Of a stretch of 64,000 bases of DNA, positions 1 through 9,270 are shown one piece after another. This DNA is from Pseudomonas prosekii. Lineage in GTDB: Bacteria; Pseudomonadota; Gammaproteobacteria; Pseudomonadales; Pseudomonadaceae. The notes under the pieces are model-generated. The model saw nothing but the letters and a program-made list of their open reading frames with translations, was not told the origin of the DNA and ran no database searches. The stretch covers positions 3,803,501-3,867,500 of the forward strand of contig NZ_LT629762.1 of the NCBI RefSeq assembly GCF_900105155.1. Direction: 5' to 3'. Positions within the stretch are counted from its first letter, which is position 1. Every line of letters starts with the position of its first letter. Both the position numbers and the translations under genes were made by a program.

Positions 1-4
1 ATCT

Positions 5-3000
5 ATGCCAAATATTGATGCTCGCGCAGGCATGCGCCGACGATGGGCGCAGGTGCTTTTTGGGTTCTTGTTGAGCCTGTACCTGACGGCGCCGGTCTAC
101 GCCTTTACGCCGTCGGACTCACCGCTGTTGAGCGCGGCAGCGGTGCCGCCGAACGTGATGCTGCTGATCGACAACTCGGGGAGCATGAACACCATCATCT
201 TCGCGCCGGGGTTCGATCCGACCGTCAATCGCACACCGGCGAAGCAGTGCAACGCGTTTCTCGGTTTGTGTCTGGGTTCGTCGGACATCGTCGGCAGCTC
301 GATTTTCCTCTCCAGCCTGCCGACGTCCGGGTGTTCCGGCGGGGCCTACGCGTTCTACAACAACAGCCTGACGCCGCAATGCATCAAGCTGCCCGACCCG
401 GTCGGCAACGGCAACACGCGTTACACCGATGATTACATCTCGTATCTGGTGGGATTGGCCGCCGGCAGTAACCGCGACTTCACCAACGGCTCGATTCCCA
501 CTGACTACCGGATCAACGTCGCGCGCAACGTCTCGACATCATTGGTCACCAGCAACCGCGGCTTGCGTATAGGCCTGGCCTCATTCAACGCACCTACCAG
601 CAACAACTCCGGCAATGGTGGCTACATTGCCCGCTCGGTCGCCGATCTGACGGCGGTCAGCGGCAGCGTTACCCAGGCGCAGGCGGATACCAACTACAAC
701 ACCCTGATCAACGGGATCAATGGCCTTTCCGCCGTGGCCAACACGCCGCTGGCCGAGACCTATTACGAAATCACTCGTTACTTCCGAGGTCTGGCGCCGT
801 TCTACAACACTACGCCGAGCACCTACACCAGCCCGATCCAGTACCGTTGCCAGAAAAACTACGGCGTGGTTATCACCGACGGTTTGCCGACTTACGACCG
901 GACGTTCCCGACCACCGATCCGTTGGGTAGCGGCCGCTTGCCGAACTGGGACGGGATCAGCAACGACGGCAACGACCCGAATGGCGACGACGAGGGCGAC
1001 ACGCTGTATCTGGATGACATCGCCAAGTTCGCCTTCGACATCGATATGCGTTCGACCGGTACCGACCTCGCGGGTAAAGCCTGGAACGCCGCAGATTTCC
1101 CCAAACAGAACATGAACACCTACACCGTCGGTTTCACCGCCGCCAACCAGATGCTCTCCGACGCCGCCGCTTACGGTCAGGGCCTGTATTACCAGGCCAA
1201 CGATGCCGCCGGTTTGAACGCGGCGCTGTCCTCGGCGCTGAGCAACATCACGTCCAAGGCCGGCTCCGGCGGCAGCGGCGTGACCAGCAGCAGTACGCTG
1301 TCCAGCGGTTCGAGTTATTACCAGACCACTTACGATCCCAAGGATTGGCGCGGCACGATCAAGGCGTTCGGCGTCACCGCCAGCGGCTCGGTGAATACCG
1401 CCGTCGTGCAATGGAACACCGACAACGTGATCGTCCCCGGCGCGGCGGCGCCCACTTATCAATCGTGGAACACCCTGAACAATGCGCCGGTCACCCTGGC
1501 CTACGGCAACTTTTCCCCGGCCCAGCAAACGACGCTCAACCAGAACCTGCCGACCGGGATTGTCGGCAACGATTTGGTGGAGTGGAGCAAAGGCGTCAAC
1601 AAAGTCGGCCTGAAAGTGCGCACGGTTCTGCTCGGCGACATCATCAACTCGCCGCTGGCGCTGGCCTCGCCAACCGCTCAGACCGCAGCGGATCTGGTCG
1701 GCGATCCGGCCTACACCACTTATCTGGCGACCAAAGCGGCGAACATGAGCGCCAGCCTGGTGGTCAACGCCAACGACGGTTTTCTCAACGTGATCAATGC
1801 CGGCAATGGCACCCGCCGTTATGCCTACATGCCGTCCAGTGTGCTGCCGTCGTTGCGCTACATCGCGGACCCGAATTACATCAACGGCGTCAGCCACAAG
1901 TTTCTGGTCGACGGGCAGGTCGGCATATTTGATGCGCAGCTTGGCACTGCCTGGAAAACATTGGCGCTGGGCGGCACCGGGGCGGGTGGCAAGACGTTTT
2001 ATGCGGTGCAGTTGTTCGACGCCTCGGCGGGTAATGCCTTCCGGGCGCTGTGGGAAATCAGCGCACCGGCCACGTCGATCCCGACCAATGTTTTTAATGA
2101 TCTGGGTTACGCCTACGCTCGCCCCGAAGTGGCACGCTTGGCCGATGGGCGCTGGGCGGCGTTCATTTCCAACGGTTACGGGAGCAATTCCGGGGTGGCA
2201 GCGTTGTACGTGGTGGATGTGCGCGACGGCTCGCTGATCAAGAAAATCGTCATCGACAGCACGGAAACCACCAACGGTTTGTCCTCGGTAGAACTCAGGG
2301 TCAATTCGCAGAACGTCGTGCAAGCGGCGTATGGCGGCGACTTGAAAGGGCGCCTGTGGAAGTTCGATTTGAGCGCCACGGCGCCGGAAACCTGGGGCGT
2401 GGCGTTCGCCGGCAAACCTCTGTTCACCACGCCGGGCGGCGCCACTCAGCCAATCACCGCGCAACCGTTGCTGGCGGACAATGCCCAGGGTGGCAAACAG
2501 ATATTCTTCGGCACGGGCAAATTCAACGAGACCCCGGACAAGATCAACAAGGATCTGCAGGGTTTCTACTCGATATGGGATGCCGACGGCGGCGGGGGCC
2601 AGCTGACAGTGGCCAACTTGCAATCCCAGTCCATAACCGGCGTGACCAGCAGCAGTACCGGCGGACAGTTCATCACCACCACGCAGAACGAAACGACGTA
2701 TCCGGCAGAAAAGGGCTGGTACCTGCCACTGGTGTACAACAACGTGCTGACGGGTGAACGGGTGATCAACCAGGCCAGTCTGGTGGCCGGGCGCATTGTC
2801 TTCACCACGGCCAGTGTCGATACCACTGACCCTTGTGCCAGTTTTGGTACCGGCAAACTGGTCGAACTCGATGCGTTCAGCGGTAAGATGCTCAACTACG
2901 CGGTGCTCGACACCAACGGCGACGGGCTGGTCGACAGCACGGACTCGATTTCCAGCGGGGTGATTTTCACCGGGGGGATTCCGACGCTGAATGCGATCGT

Positions 3001-3112
3001 CAACAATGCATCGCGCAAAATCGTCAACGACTCCAGCGGCGGCATCAGCTCGCTGGTGGAAAAACCCGGCGGTGGCGGCAGCCGTCGCATCATGTGGCGA
3101 CAAATACAGTAA
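5..3112 (+). CDS. pilY1: Type IV pilus biogenesis/adhesin protein PilY1
   Basis: Large secreted pilus-associated protein of 1035 residues. An N-terminal signal peptide (about residues 10-33, ending near PVYA) is followed by a von Willebrand A-like region with a MIDAS-type DNSGSM motif at residues 56-61. The C-terminal half is the PilY1 beta-propeller type, with a calcium-binding loop DTNGDGLVD at 969-977. PilY1 sits at the pilus tip or base, acts in pilus extension/retraction and surface sensing, and is normally encoded just before pilE, as here. The frame is open to the window edge upstream of this ATG, so a longer N-terminus cannot be excluded, although the signal peptide fits this start. 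The upstream minor pilin genes (fimU/pilV/W/X) presumably lie outside the window. Confidence 0.93.
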   Translation: MPNIDARAGMRRRWAQVLFGFLLSLYLTAPVYAFTPSDSPLLSAAAVPPNVMLLIDNSGSMNTIIFAPGFDPTVNRTPAKQCNAFLGLCLGSSDIVGSSIFLSSLPTSGCSGGAYAFYNNSLTPQCIKLPDPVGNGNTRYTDDYISYLVGLAAGSNRDFTNGSIPTDYRINVARNVSTSLVTSNRGLRIGLASFNAPTSNNSGNGGYIARSVADLTAVSGSVTQAQADTNYNTLINGINGLSAVANTPLAETYYEITRYFRGLAPFYNTTPSTYTSPIQYRCQKNYGVVITDGLPTYDRTFPTTDPLGSGRLPNWDGISNDGNDPNGDDEGDTLYLDDIAKFAFDIDMRSTGTDLAGKAWNAADFPKQNMNTYTVGFTAANQMLSDAAAYGQGLYYQANDAAGLNAALSSALSNITSKAGSGGSGVTSSSTLSSGSSYYQTTYDPKDWRGTIKAFGVTASGSVNTAVVQWNTDNVIVPGAAAPTYQSWNTLNNAPVTLAYGNFSPAQQTTLNQNLPTGIVGNDLVEWSKGVNKVGLKVRTVLLGDIINSPLALASPTAQTAADLVGDPAYTTYLATKAANMSASLVVNANDGFLNVINAGNGTRRYAYMPSSVLPSLRYIADPNYINGVSHKFLVDGQVGIFDAQLGTAWKTLALGGTGAGGKTFYAVQLFDASAGNAFRALWEISAPATSIPTNVFNDLGYAYARPEVARLADGRWAAFISNGYGSNSGVAALYVVDVRDGSLIKKIVIDSTETTNGLSSVELRVNSQNVVQAAYGGDLKGRLWKFDLSATAPETWGVAFAGKPLFTTPGGATQPITAQPLLADNAQGGKQIFFGTGKFNETPDKINKDLQGFYSIWDADGGGGQLTVANLQSQSITGVTSSSTGGQFITTTQNETTYPAEKGWYLPLVYNNVLTGERVINQASLVAGRIVFTTASVDTTDPCASFGTGKLVELDAFSGKMLNYAVLDTNGDGLVDSTDSISSGVIFTGGIPTLNAIVNNASRKIVNDSSGGISSLVEKPGGGGSRRIMWRQIQ

Positions 3113-3126
3113 GTGAGAGTTGAGGC

Positions 3127-3522
3127 ATGCGCAGATCCAACCGAGGTTTTACCCTGATCGAAATCATGATCGTGATTGCGATCATCGGGATCGTCATCAC
3201 CATTGGCTACCCGAGCCTGACCGAATACATGAAAAAGGGCCGTCGCGCCGACGCCGCCGGGTTGCTGACCGAGCAAGCGCAGATCCTCGAGCGCTTCTAC
3301 TCCAAGAGCAACCTTTATACCGGCGCGACGGGCCTGAGCACGGGCAATGACTTCTACACCATCACCCCGACCATTGCCGATCAGACGTTCACCCTGACGG
3401 CGATCCGCAAGCCAGGCTCAAGCATGGCGACCGACAAGTGTGGCGATTTCACCATCAGCAACACCGGCGCCCGAGGCCTGGTCAACAACACCGCCACCGT
3501 CAAGGATTGCTGGGGCCGCTAG
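3127..3522 (+). CDS. pilE: Type IV minor pilin PilE
   Basis: 131-residue prepilin. A short positively charged leader precedes the prepilin peptidase motif RGFTLIEIMIVIAIIGI, with Gly-Phe at the cleavage site and Glu at mature position 5, followed by a hydrophobic helix and a small globular domain with two C-terminal cysteines (DKCGDF and VKDCWGR) able to form the pilin disulfide loop. It starts 15 bases after the pilY1 stop, with GAGG just upstream, so the two are probably cotranscribed. Minor pilins of this class prime pilus assembly and are processed by PilD, encoded at 19980-20852. It is distinct from the major pilin pilA at 24000. Confidence 0.93.
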   Translation: MRRSNRGFTLIEIMIVIAIIGIVITIGYPSLTEYMKKGRRADAAGLLTEQAQILERFYSKSNLYTGATGLSTGNDFYTITPTIADQTFTLTAIRKPGSSMATDKCGDFTISNTGARGLVNNTATVKDCWGR

Positions 3523-3578
3523 ATTTCTCTTTCGGGCGCCGATTTGCGCCCTCTGTCTATTAACGGTTGGATCAGAAC

Positions 3579-4679
3579 ATGACCAGGCAACAGCAAGTGG
3601 TGATTGTCGGCGGCGGGGTGATTGGCCTGCTGACCGCATTCAATCTCGCGTCCGAAGTGCAAAGTGTGGTGTTGCTGGATCGCGCCAACCTCGGCCAGGA
3701 ATCATCCTGGGCGGGTGGCGGAATTGTTTCGCCGCTGTACCCGTGGCGCTACAGCCCGGCGGTCACGGCGCTGGCGCACTGGTCGCAGGATTTTTATCCA
3801 CAGCTCGGCGAGCGCCTGTTCGCAGCGACCGGCGTCGATCCTGAAGTGCACACAACCGGCCTGTACTGGCTGGATCTGGATGACGAAGCCGAGGCGCTGG
3901 CCTGGGCCAAACGGGAAAACCGTCCGTTGCGCGCGGTGGATATTTCGGCTGCTCACGATGCGGTGCCGGTGCTCGGCGGCGGATTTTCGCGGGCGATCTA
4001 CATGGCGGATGTGGCCAATGTGCGCAATCCGCGACTGGTCAAATCGCTGAAAGCGGCGCTGCTGGCGCTGCCGAACGTGACCATCCACGAGCATTGCGAA
4101 GTCAGCGGATTTATCCGCGACGGCAACAGCGTAGTCGGCGTGCAAACGTCCGACGGCGCAATTCATGGTGATCATGTGGTGCTGACGGCCGGCGCCTGGA
4201 GCGGTGACCTGCTGAAAAGTCTCGGTCTGCAACTGCCGGTCGAGCCGGTCAAAGGGCAGATGATTCTCTACAAATGCGCGGCGGATTTTCTGCCGAGCAT
4301 GGTCCTGGCTAAAGGACGCTATGCGATTCCGCGGCGTGACGGACATATCCTGATCGGCAGCACGCTGGAGCATGAAGGATTCGACAAGACGCCTACCGAA
4401 TCGGCGCTGGAGAGCCTCAAGGCTTCGGCGGAGGAACTGATTCCGGCGCTGGCCGATGCCGAGGTGGTGGGGCATTGGGCGGGGTTGCGCCCGGGTTCGC
4501 CGGAAGGGATTCCGTACATTGGGCAGGTGCCGGGGTTCGCCGGGCTGTGGCTCAATTGCGGGCATTACCGCAATGGGCTGGTGCTGGCGCCGGCGTCGTG
4601 CCAGTTGTTTGCGGATGTGATGTTGGGGCGGGCGCCGATTATTGATCCGGTGCCGTACTCGCCGGTTGGGCGGATTTGA
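3579..4679 (+). CDS. thiO: FAD-dependent glycine oxidase-like protein (ThiO type)
   Basis: 366-residue DAO-family flavoprotein. The N-terminal Rossmann motif VVIVGGGVIGLLTAF (residues about 6-20) binds FAD, and the C-terminal GHYRNGLVLAPA block is typical of glycine oxidase ThiO and related D-amino acid oxidases. ThiO makes dehydroglycine for the thiamine thiazole ring. I chose the ATG at 3579 over an in-frame TTG at 3567 because the Rossmann motif then begins at the expected distance from the N-terminus. It lies just downstream of pilE. Substrate is inferred from family; a general D-amino acid dehydrogenase role is possible. Confidence 0.8.
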   Translation: MTRQQQVVIVGGGVIGLLTAFNLASEVQSVVLLDRANLGQESSWAGGGIVSPLYPWRYSPAVTALAHWSQDFYPQLGERLFAATGVDPEVHTTGLYWLDLDDEAEALAWAKRENRPLRAVDISAAHDAVPVLGGGFSRAIYMADVANVRNPRLVKSLKAALLALPNVTIHEHCEVSGFIRDGNSVVGVQTSDGAIHGDHVVLTAGAWSGDLLKSLGLQLPVEPVKGQMILYKCAADFLPSMVLAKGRYAIPRRDGHILIGSTLEHEGFDKTPTESALESLKASAEELIPALADAEVVGHWAGLRPGSPEGIPYIGQVPGFAGLWLNCGHYRNGLVLAPASCQLFADVMLGRAPIIDPVPYSPVGRI

Positions 4680-4808
4680 CTGCTGGGTATAGGTTGTTTG
4701 GTGGATTGCTATCGCGAGCAAGCTCGCTCCCACAGTAGATCTTTAGCGCACACAGATATGTGTTCATAGAAGATCCCTGTGGGAGCGAGCTTGCTCGCGA
4801 TAGGGCTC
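4680..4808. repeat. Paired REP-type inverted repeats
   Basis: Two inverted units lie between the convergent ends of thiO and pilR: 4708-4734 (core GCGAGCAAGCTCGCTCCCAC) and its reverse at 4779-4804. Each unit is itself partly palindromic. This is the class of repetitive extragenic palindrome common in fluorescent pseudomonads. It may also serve as a bidirectional terminator for the two convergent genes. No gene is seen in this gap. Confidence 0.85.
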
Positions 4809-6149
4809 TCAATCCAACCCCAATTTCTTCAACCGATAACGCATCGACCGAAACGACAAATTCAGCCGTTGCGCCGCCGCCGTACGGTTCCAGCGCGTTT
4901 CTTCCAGCGCCTGGAGGATAAGTTTGCGCTCGACGTTTTCCAGATAATGTTCCAGGTTATCGATCTGCGTCAGGTCTGCGACGCCAGCATCGGCCGTGCA
5001 ATTGCCCTCCGCCAGACGCAAATCACCGGCCTCGATTTGCTTGTTCTCACACAAGGTATGAGCGCGTTCGAGCATGTTCTCCAGTTCGCGCACATTGCCC
5101 GGAAACCGATAACCCTTCAGCGCTTCAACCGCCTGCGGATGCAGTTTGGCTGGCGGTTGCCCGGTGCCCGCCGCCAGCCGTTTGAGCACATGGCTCGCCA
5201 ATGTTTCGATGTCGTCGCGGCGTTCGCGCAATGGCGGCACGCGTAGCTCGATGACGTTCAGCCGATAGTACAAATCCTGGCGAAAACGTTCGGCGCTGAC
5301 TTCGGCGTCGAGGTCTTTGTGGGTCGCGCAGAGGATGCGCACATCGACCACGGTTTCCTGTTGGCCGCCGACGCTGCGCACGGCTTTTTCCTGAATCGCC
5401 CGCAGCAGTTTGACCTGCATCGCCAACGGCAAGTCAGCCACCTCGTCGAGGAACAGCGTGCCACCGCGCGCCGCGAGAAACAGTCCGGGGTTGTCTTCGA
5501 TGGCGCCGCTGAAACTGCCTTTGCGATGGCCGAAGAATTCGCTTTCCATCAGCTCTGAGGGAATCGCCCCGCAGTTGACTGGAACAAACGGGCCGTTGGC
5601 GCGCGGGCCTTGTTCGTGGATCAGGCGCGCGACCAACTCTTTGCCGCTGCCGGATTCGCCGCTGATGTACACCGGCGCCTGGCTGCGCGCGAGTTTGTCG
5701 ATCTGTTTGCGCAAGGCCCGCATCGGCAGCGAATCACCGAGCAAACGGCGGTCGATGGCGGTGCTGACGCCACCCGGCGCGGGCAGGCGCAGGGCGCTGG
5801 TGACCAGTTCACGCAGGCGCGTGAGGTCAACCGGTTTGGTCAGGAAGTCGAACGCGCCAGCCTTCAAGGCGTTGATCGCGGTTTCGAGGCTGCCGTACGC
5901 GGTGATCATCGCCACCGGCAGCAAGGGATAACGTTGCTGGATGTGTTGCACCAGTTCGAGGCCCGTGCCATCGGGCAGGCGCATGTCGGTCAGGCACAGG
6001 TCGAATGTCTCCCGACCGAGCAATGCCTGGGCTTCGCTGAGATTACGGGCGCTGAAGGTGTCGAGTTTCATTCGTCCCAGAGTGATCTCCAGGAGTTCGC
6101 GAATATCGGGTTCGTCGTCAACGATCAGGACTTTTTGCCGTGAGCTCAT
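4809..6149 (-). CDS. pilR: NtrC-family response regulator PilR
   Basis: 446 residues with three domains: a receiver (acidic pair D11/D12, phospho-acceptor D55 in LCLTDMRLPDG), a sigma-54 AAA+ domain (Walker A GESGSGKE, Walker [13 protein letters not shown]) and a C-terminal Fis-type helix-turn-helix (WNRTAAAQRLNLSFRSMRYR). PilR activates pilA from a sigma-54 promoter, and the pilA promoter in this window carries a matching site (23848-23951). The sigma-54 contacting L1 loop reads GSFSGA rather than the NtrC-type GAFTGA. The ATG at 6149 is chosen because the receiver fold begins six residues later; longer upstream frames add unrelated sequence. It follows pilS by two bases, so the pair is an operon. 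Confidence 0.95.
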   Translation of the reverse strand: MSSRQKVLIVDDEPDIRELLEITLGRMKLDTFSARNLSEAQALLGRETFDLCLTDMRLPDGTGLELVQHIQQRYPLLPVAMITAYGSLETAINALKAGAFDFLTKPVDLTRLRELVTSALRLPAPGGVSTAIDRRLLGDSLPMRALRKQIDKLARSQAPVYISGESGSGKELVARLIHEQGPRANGPFVPVNCGAIPSELMESEFFGHRKGSFSGAIEDNPGLFLAARGGTLFLDEVADLPLAMQVKLLRAIQEKAVRSVGGQQETVVDVRILCATHKDLDAEVSAERFRQDLYYRLNVIELRVPPLRERRDDIETLASHVLKRLAAGTGQPPAKLHPQAVEALKGYRFPGNVRELENMLERAHTLCENKQIEAGDLRLAEGNCTADAGVADLTQIDNLEHYLENVERKLILQALEETRWNRTAAAQRLNLSFRSMRYRLKKLGLD

Positions 6150-6151
6150 GT

Positions 6152-7777
6152 TCAACTTTGTTTCCGTCCGTGTGCAAAGGTGATGCGAAAGCAGCCGCCG
6201 CCTTGGCGTGGTTTGAAGTCTAGGCGGGCTTGGTTGCTTTCGCACAGCTCACGGGACAGATAGAGCCCCAGGCCTGTGCCTTGGGTGCTGGTGGTGAAGA
6301 ACGGTTCGAACAGATGCGCCTGCTGCTCCGGTGCCACGCCGGGACCGTTGTCGAGCACTTCGAGGACCGGCAACTGGCTGTCGGCATCGACAAACAACTG
6401 CAGCCACACCTCGGCCGTGTCATGGCGCAAGGCGCTGTGGCGCCAGGCATTGCGTAACAGGTTGTCGAGAATCTGGTTGAGCTGATTCGGGTCCATCAAC
6501 GTGGTGAAGTTACCCGCGCCGATCTGCAGATGAATGCGTTGGCGCTGCGTCGCGGCCTCAAGAGTGTCGGCGACGAACTGCGTCAGCCACGGCTTGAGAT
6601 CCAGGCGTTGCGGCGCGGTTTGCTGGCGACGGGACAATTGCAGGACGTTTTCGATAACCCGATTCATTCTCTTAGAGTGGTCTTGAACAATCTGCGTCAG
6701 ACGCCGATCCGCGCCATTCAGTTCCTCGGATTCCTGCAGCAGCTGCGCGGCATGACTAATGGCGCCCAACGGGTTGCGGATCTCGTGGGCGATCCCCGCA
6801 GTCAGGCGTCCGAGGGCGGCCAGTTTCAGCTGCTGGGCCTGCTGGGCGATCTGCGCGAGGTCTTCGAGAAAAACCAGGGTTTGATGATGCAGGCTCTGAT
6901 GGTGCGGACTTTGGTCGAGGGCGATAAAACTGGGCTGCAGCTCCAGTCCGGAACTGGCGATTTTCAGGCTTTGCGGGCGCAGGGTCGGGTTGTTGAGCCA
7001 CAGTTGCAGGCGCTCGACCAGGGCCGGCGAATAATCATCGATCAGTTCGCCGACAAGGCGTTCCTGACCCAGCAACGACAACGCGCTGTGATTGGCCAGT
7101 TGCACGCGCCGCTGGTCGTCGAGCACCAGAATGCCGGTGCGCATGCGTTGCAGGATCAGCGCATTGAGGGCTTCGAGGCCGACGACTTCGCTGGCGCGCT
7201 GCTCGGCAAGGTGCTCGCTGACTTCCAGGCGCTGGATCAAACCTTGCACCAGCAACGCGGCGGCAAAACACAGCGCGCCGAGAGTGCCTGCTTGCAGGTA
7301 ATCACTGGGCGTAGCGGGGTGGCTGAAGCTGAGCAGGAAGCTCAATCCGACGATGCCGAGGGCGGCGACCGCTGCGATCAGCAGGCCGATGCGTCGTCGC
7401 AACAGGGTGTTGCCGATCGCCACCGAGACGATCAGCAAGTTGCCGATGGCGCTGGCGACACCGCCGGCAGCGTAGAACAGGCCGCAGAGCAGCAACACGT
7501 CAACGAGGGTCAGGCTGAACAGTTGCGCCGGGCGCCGGGTGTTTTCGAGGAACACCACCAGCAGGATGTTTAGCACCAGATACAACCAACTGCCACTGCG
7601 CAGCAGGTCGTTATTGGCGAGCGTCAGCAACTGGTTGTCCATGTTGCTGGAGATCAGCAACACCAGGGTGATGCCGACGCTTAAACGGTAGAGATGATAG
7701 AGGCGCAGCAGTCGCTGCGCCTGTTTGCTGCCGGGGCTGGTCGCCTCAGCGATCACTGGAACCCGGGCCTTGCTCAA
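6152..7777 (-). CDS. pilS: Sensor histidine kinase PilS
   Basis: Up to 541 residues, partner of PilR. An N-terminal bundle of about six hydrophobic helices (roughly residues 25-190) is followed by a PAS-like region, a HisKA domain with phospho-acceptor His in AHEIRNPLGAISHA (about residue 325-331 depending on start) and an HATPase_c domain (DNGPGVAPEQ, GTGLGLYLSREL). In P. aeruginosa PilS senses PilA in the inner membrane and controls pilA. The coordinates use a TTG at 7777; an in-frame GTG at 7756 giving a start of MIAEATS is at least as likely. With the TTG, the 5' end overlaps the upstream small gene by about 32 bases. Confidence 0.93.
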   Translation of the reverse strand: MSKARVPVIAEATSPGSKQAQRLLRLYHLYRLSVGITLVLLISSNMDNQLLTLANNDLLRSGSWLYLVLNILLVVFLENTRRPAQLFSLTLVDVLLLCGLFYAAGGVASAIGNLLIVSVAIGNTLLRRRIGLLIAAVAALGIVGLSFLLSFSHPATPSDYLQAGTLGALCFAAALLVQGLIQRLEVSEHLAEQRASEVVGLEALNALILQRMRTGILVLDDQRRVQLANHSALSLLGQERLVGELIDDYSPALVERLQLWLNNPTLRPQSLKIASSGLELQPSFIALDQSPHHQSLHHQTLVFLEDLAQIAQQAQQLKLAALGRLTAGIAHEIRNPLGAISHAAQLLQESEELNGADRRLTQIVQDHSKRMNRVIENVLQLSRRQQTAPQRLDLKPWLTQFVADTLEAATQRQRIHLQIGAGNFTTLMDPNQLNQILDNLLRNAWRHSALRHDTAEVWLQLFVDADSQLPVLEVLDNGPGVAPEQQAHLFEPFFTTSTQGTGLGLYLSRELCESNQARLDFKPRQGGGCFRITFAHGRKQS

Positions 7778-7979
7778 GGTGAGCCTGGCTGCAATACCAC
7801 TGTTGTTGAAGGTTCAGCGCACGGTCGCGCGGCAAGTGCACGCCGCAATGGGCGCAACGCACCATCGGTGCAGCGTCCAGTTCAGCGGAGGATTTGGGTG
7901 CTGCGACCTGACCCTTGAACTTGCGCCAGAACCAAATGGCGGCGGCGATCAGGGCGATCCAGAACAATAAACGAAGCAT
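7746..7979 (-). CDS. PP0621-like small membrane/zinc-ribbon protein
   Basis: 77-residue protein with one N-terminal transmembrane segment (LLFWIALIAAAIWFW) and a zinc-ribbon-like pair: CAHC near residue 42 and a later Cys/His in WYCSQAHLEQ. It belongs to the small family annotated as PP0621 in Pseudomonas, whose function is not known to me. It immediately precedes and overlaps pilS, suggesting translational coupling, as is usual for this family's position. The ATG at 7979 is preferred over an in-frame TTG 18 bases upstream. Confidence 0.75.
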   Translation of the reverse strand: MLRLLFWIALIAAAIWFWRKFKGQVAAPKSSAELDAAPMVRCAHCGVHLPRDRALNLQQQWYCSQAHLEQGPGSSDR

Positions 7980-8055
7980 GGCGGGCTGCTTTGGCAATGA
8001 TGATCAGGCAGTTTAGCCAAGGACATGACAGGCGCACAGCGCAAAATCGCGGCAA

Positions 8056-8086
8056 TAAAAAAGGGAGACTCGAGAGTCTCCCTTTT
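8056..8086 (-). terminator. Rho-independent terminator of bamD
   Basis: The stem GGGAGACTC/GAGTCTCCC is flanked by A/T runs on both sides. On the minus strand it ends in a T-run just past the bamD stop at 8103. Confidence 0.85.
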
Positions 8087-8102
8087 TCTGTCACCCGGGG
8101 TG

Positions 8103-9119
8103 TCAGTCGAACATGCCAAAGGTCATGTAGCTGAACCACGAACGATCGTTTTCCGGGGTTTCAGGTTCTTCCGGCTCGATCACATCGCCGTTTTCATCTT
8201 TAGGCTTGAGGTCGTTCGGGATCGAATCCTTCGCGTCCTGGAACTGCTTCTGCACGTCCTGGTTGGCGCGGGTTTCGCCCGGCGGCAGCGGTGGACGCGA
8301 TTCGATCAGGCCCAGGGTGGCCTTGCTCAGCCACGAACGGTTGTCCGCTTCGTCGACCGAAGGGCGGAACTCACCGTCCACCAGGCTTGGGTGGTTCGGG
8401 TAGTTCAGCTTCAGGGTTTCGAGGCTGGTGGTCGCCAGTTCGTCCAGGTGCAGACGCTGGTAGGACTCGACCATCACCGCCAGGCCGTCACCGACCGCAG
8501 GGGTTTCCTGGAAGTTTTCCACCACGTAACGACCACGGTTGGCGGCGGCGACATAGGCCTGACGGGTCAGGTAGTAGTCGGCAACGTGAATCTCGTAGGC
8601 CGCCAGCAGGTTGCGCAGGTAAATCATGCGCTGCTTGGCGTCCGGCGAGTAGCGGCTGTTCGGGAAGCGGCTGGTGAGCTGGGCGAACTCGTTGTACGAG
8701 TCGCGGGCAGCGCCCGGGTCACGCTTGGTCATGTCCAGCGGCAGGAAGCGCGCGAGAATGCCGACGTCCTGGTCGAAGGAAGTCAGACCCTTCAGGTAAT
8801 ACGCGTAATCCACGTTCGGATGCTGTGGGTGCAAACGAATAAAACGCTCGGCGGCAGACTTCGCAGCCTCAGGCTCGGCGTTTTTGTAGTTGGCGTAGAT
8901 AAGCTCGAGTTGAGCCTGATCAGCGTAGCGGCCGAACGGATAACGCGACTCCAGGGCCTTCAGTTTCGAAGTGGCGCTGGTGTAGCTGTTGTTATCCAGG
9001 TCGGTCTGAGCCTGCTGGTACAGCTCGACTTCGCTTAGGTTTTCGTCTACGACTTCCTTCGATGAGCAAGCAGCGGTCAATGCGAGGATGGCGATCAGCA
9101 GCAGGTGTTTCACTTGCAT
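8103..9119 (-). CDS. bamD: Outer membrane assembly lipoprotein BamD
   Basis: 338-residue lipoprotein of the beta-barrel assembly machine, which folds outer membrane proteins with BamA. The N-terminus is a lipoprotein signal ([15 protein letters not shown]) and the mature protein consists of TPR-like helical repeats ([21 protein letters not shown] onward; [20 protein letters not shown] is the characteristic BamD block). The C-terminal tail is rich in acidic residues and proline. The ATG at 9119 gives the correct lipobox position; the frame extends 51 codons further upstream without family character. It is divergent from rluD, an arrangement conserved in gamma-proteobacteria. Confidence 0.96.
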   Translation of the reverse strand: MQVKHLLLIAILALTAACSSKEVVDENLSEVELYQQAQTDLDNNSYTSATSKLKALESRYPFGRYADQAQLELIYANYKNAEPEAAKSAAERFIRLHPQHPNVDYAYYLKGLTSFDQDVGILARFLPLDMTKRDPGAARDSYNEFAQLTSRFPNSRYSPDAKQRMIYLRNLLAAYEIHVADYYLTRQAYVAAANRGRYVVENFQETPAVGDGLAVMVESYQRLHLDELATTSLETLKLNYPNHPSLVDGEFRPSVDEADNRSWLSKATLGLIESRPPLPPGETRANQDVQKQFQDAKDSIPNDLKPKDENGDVIEPEEPETPENDRSWFSYMTFGMFD

Positions 9120-9270
9120 GGCGGCTTGCGTCCCTATGACGGCCGCTGTCTTGGGCGGGGCCGTCCTGTTATGATGAGCGCCCCGTTGAATAGCCTCGGG
9201 GCAAAAGACGCCGTATTTAACCACAAGCGCGCAGCCGAAACCAAAGGCTGTGCCGACGCCTAGTCTGAGC

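Noticed and set aside
581..3103. 840-codon open frame antisense to pilY1
   Set aside because: Rich in Arg/His/Gln/Val with no domain and antisense to a clear gene. It is a by-product of GC-rich codon bias.
4708..4804. Inverted repeats considered as a CRISPR fragment
   Set aside because: There are only two inverted, not direct, units with no regular spacer array and no cas genes. The sequence is REP.
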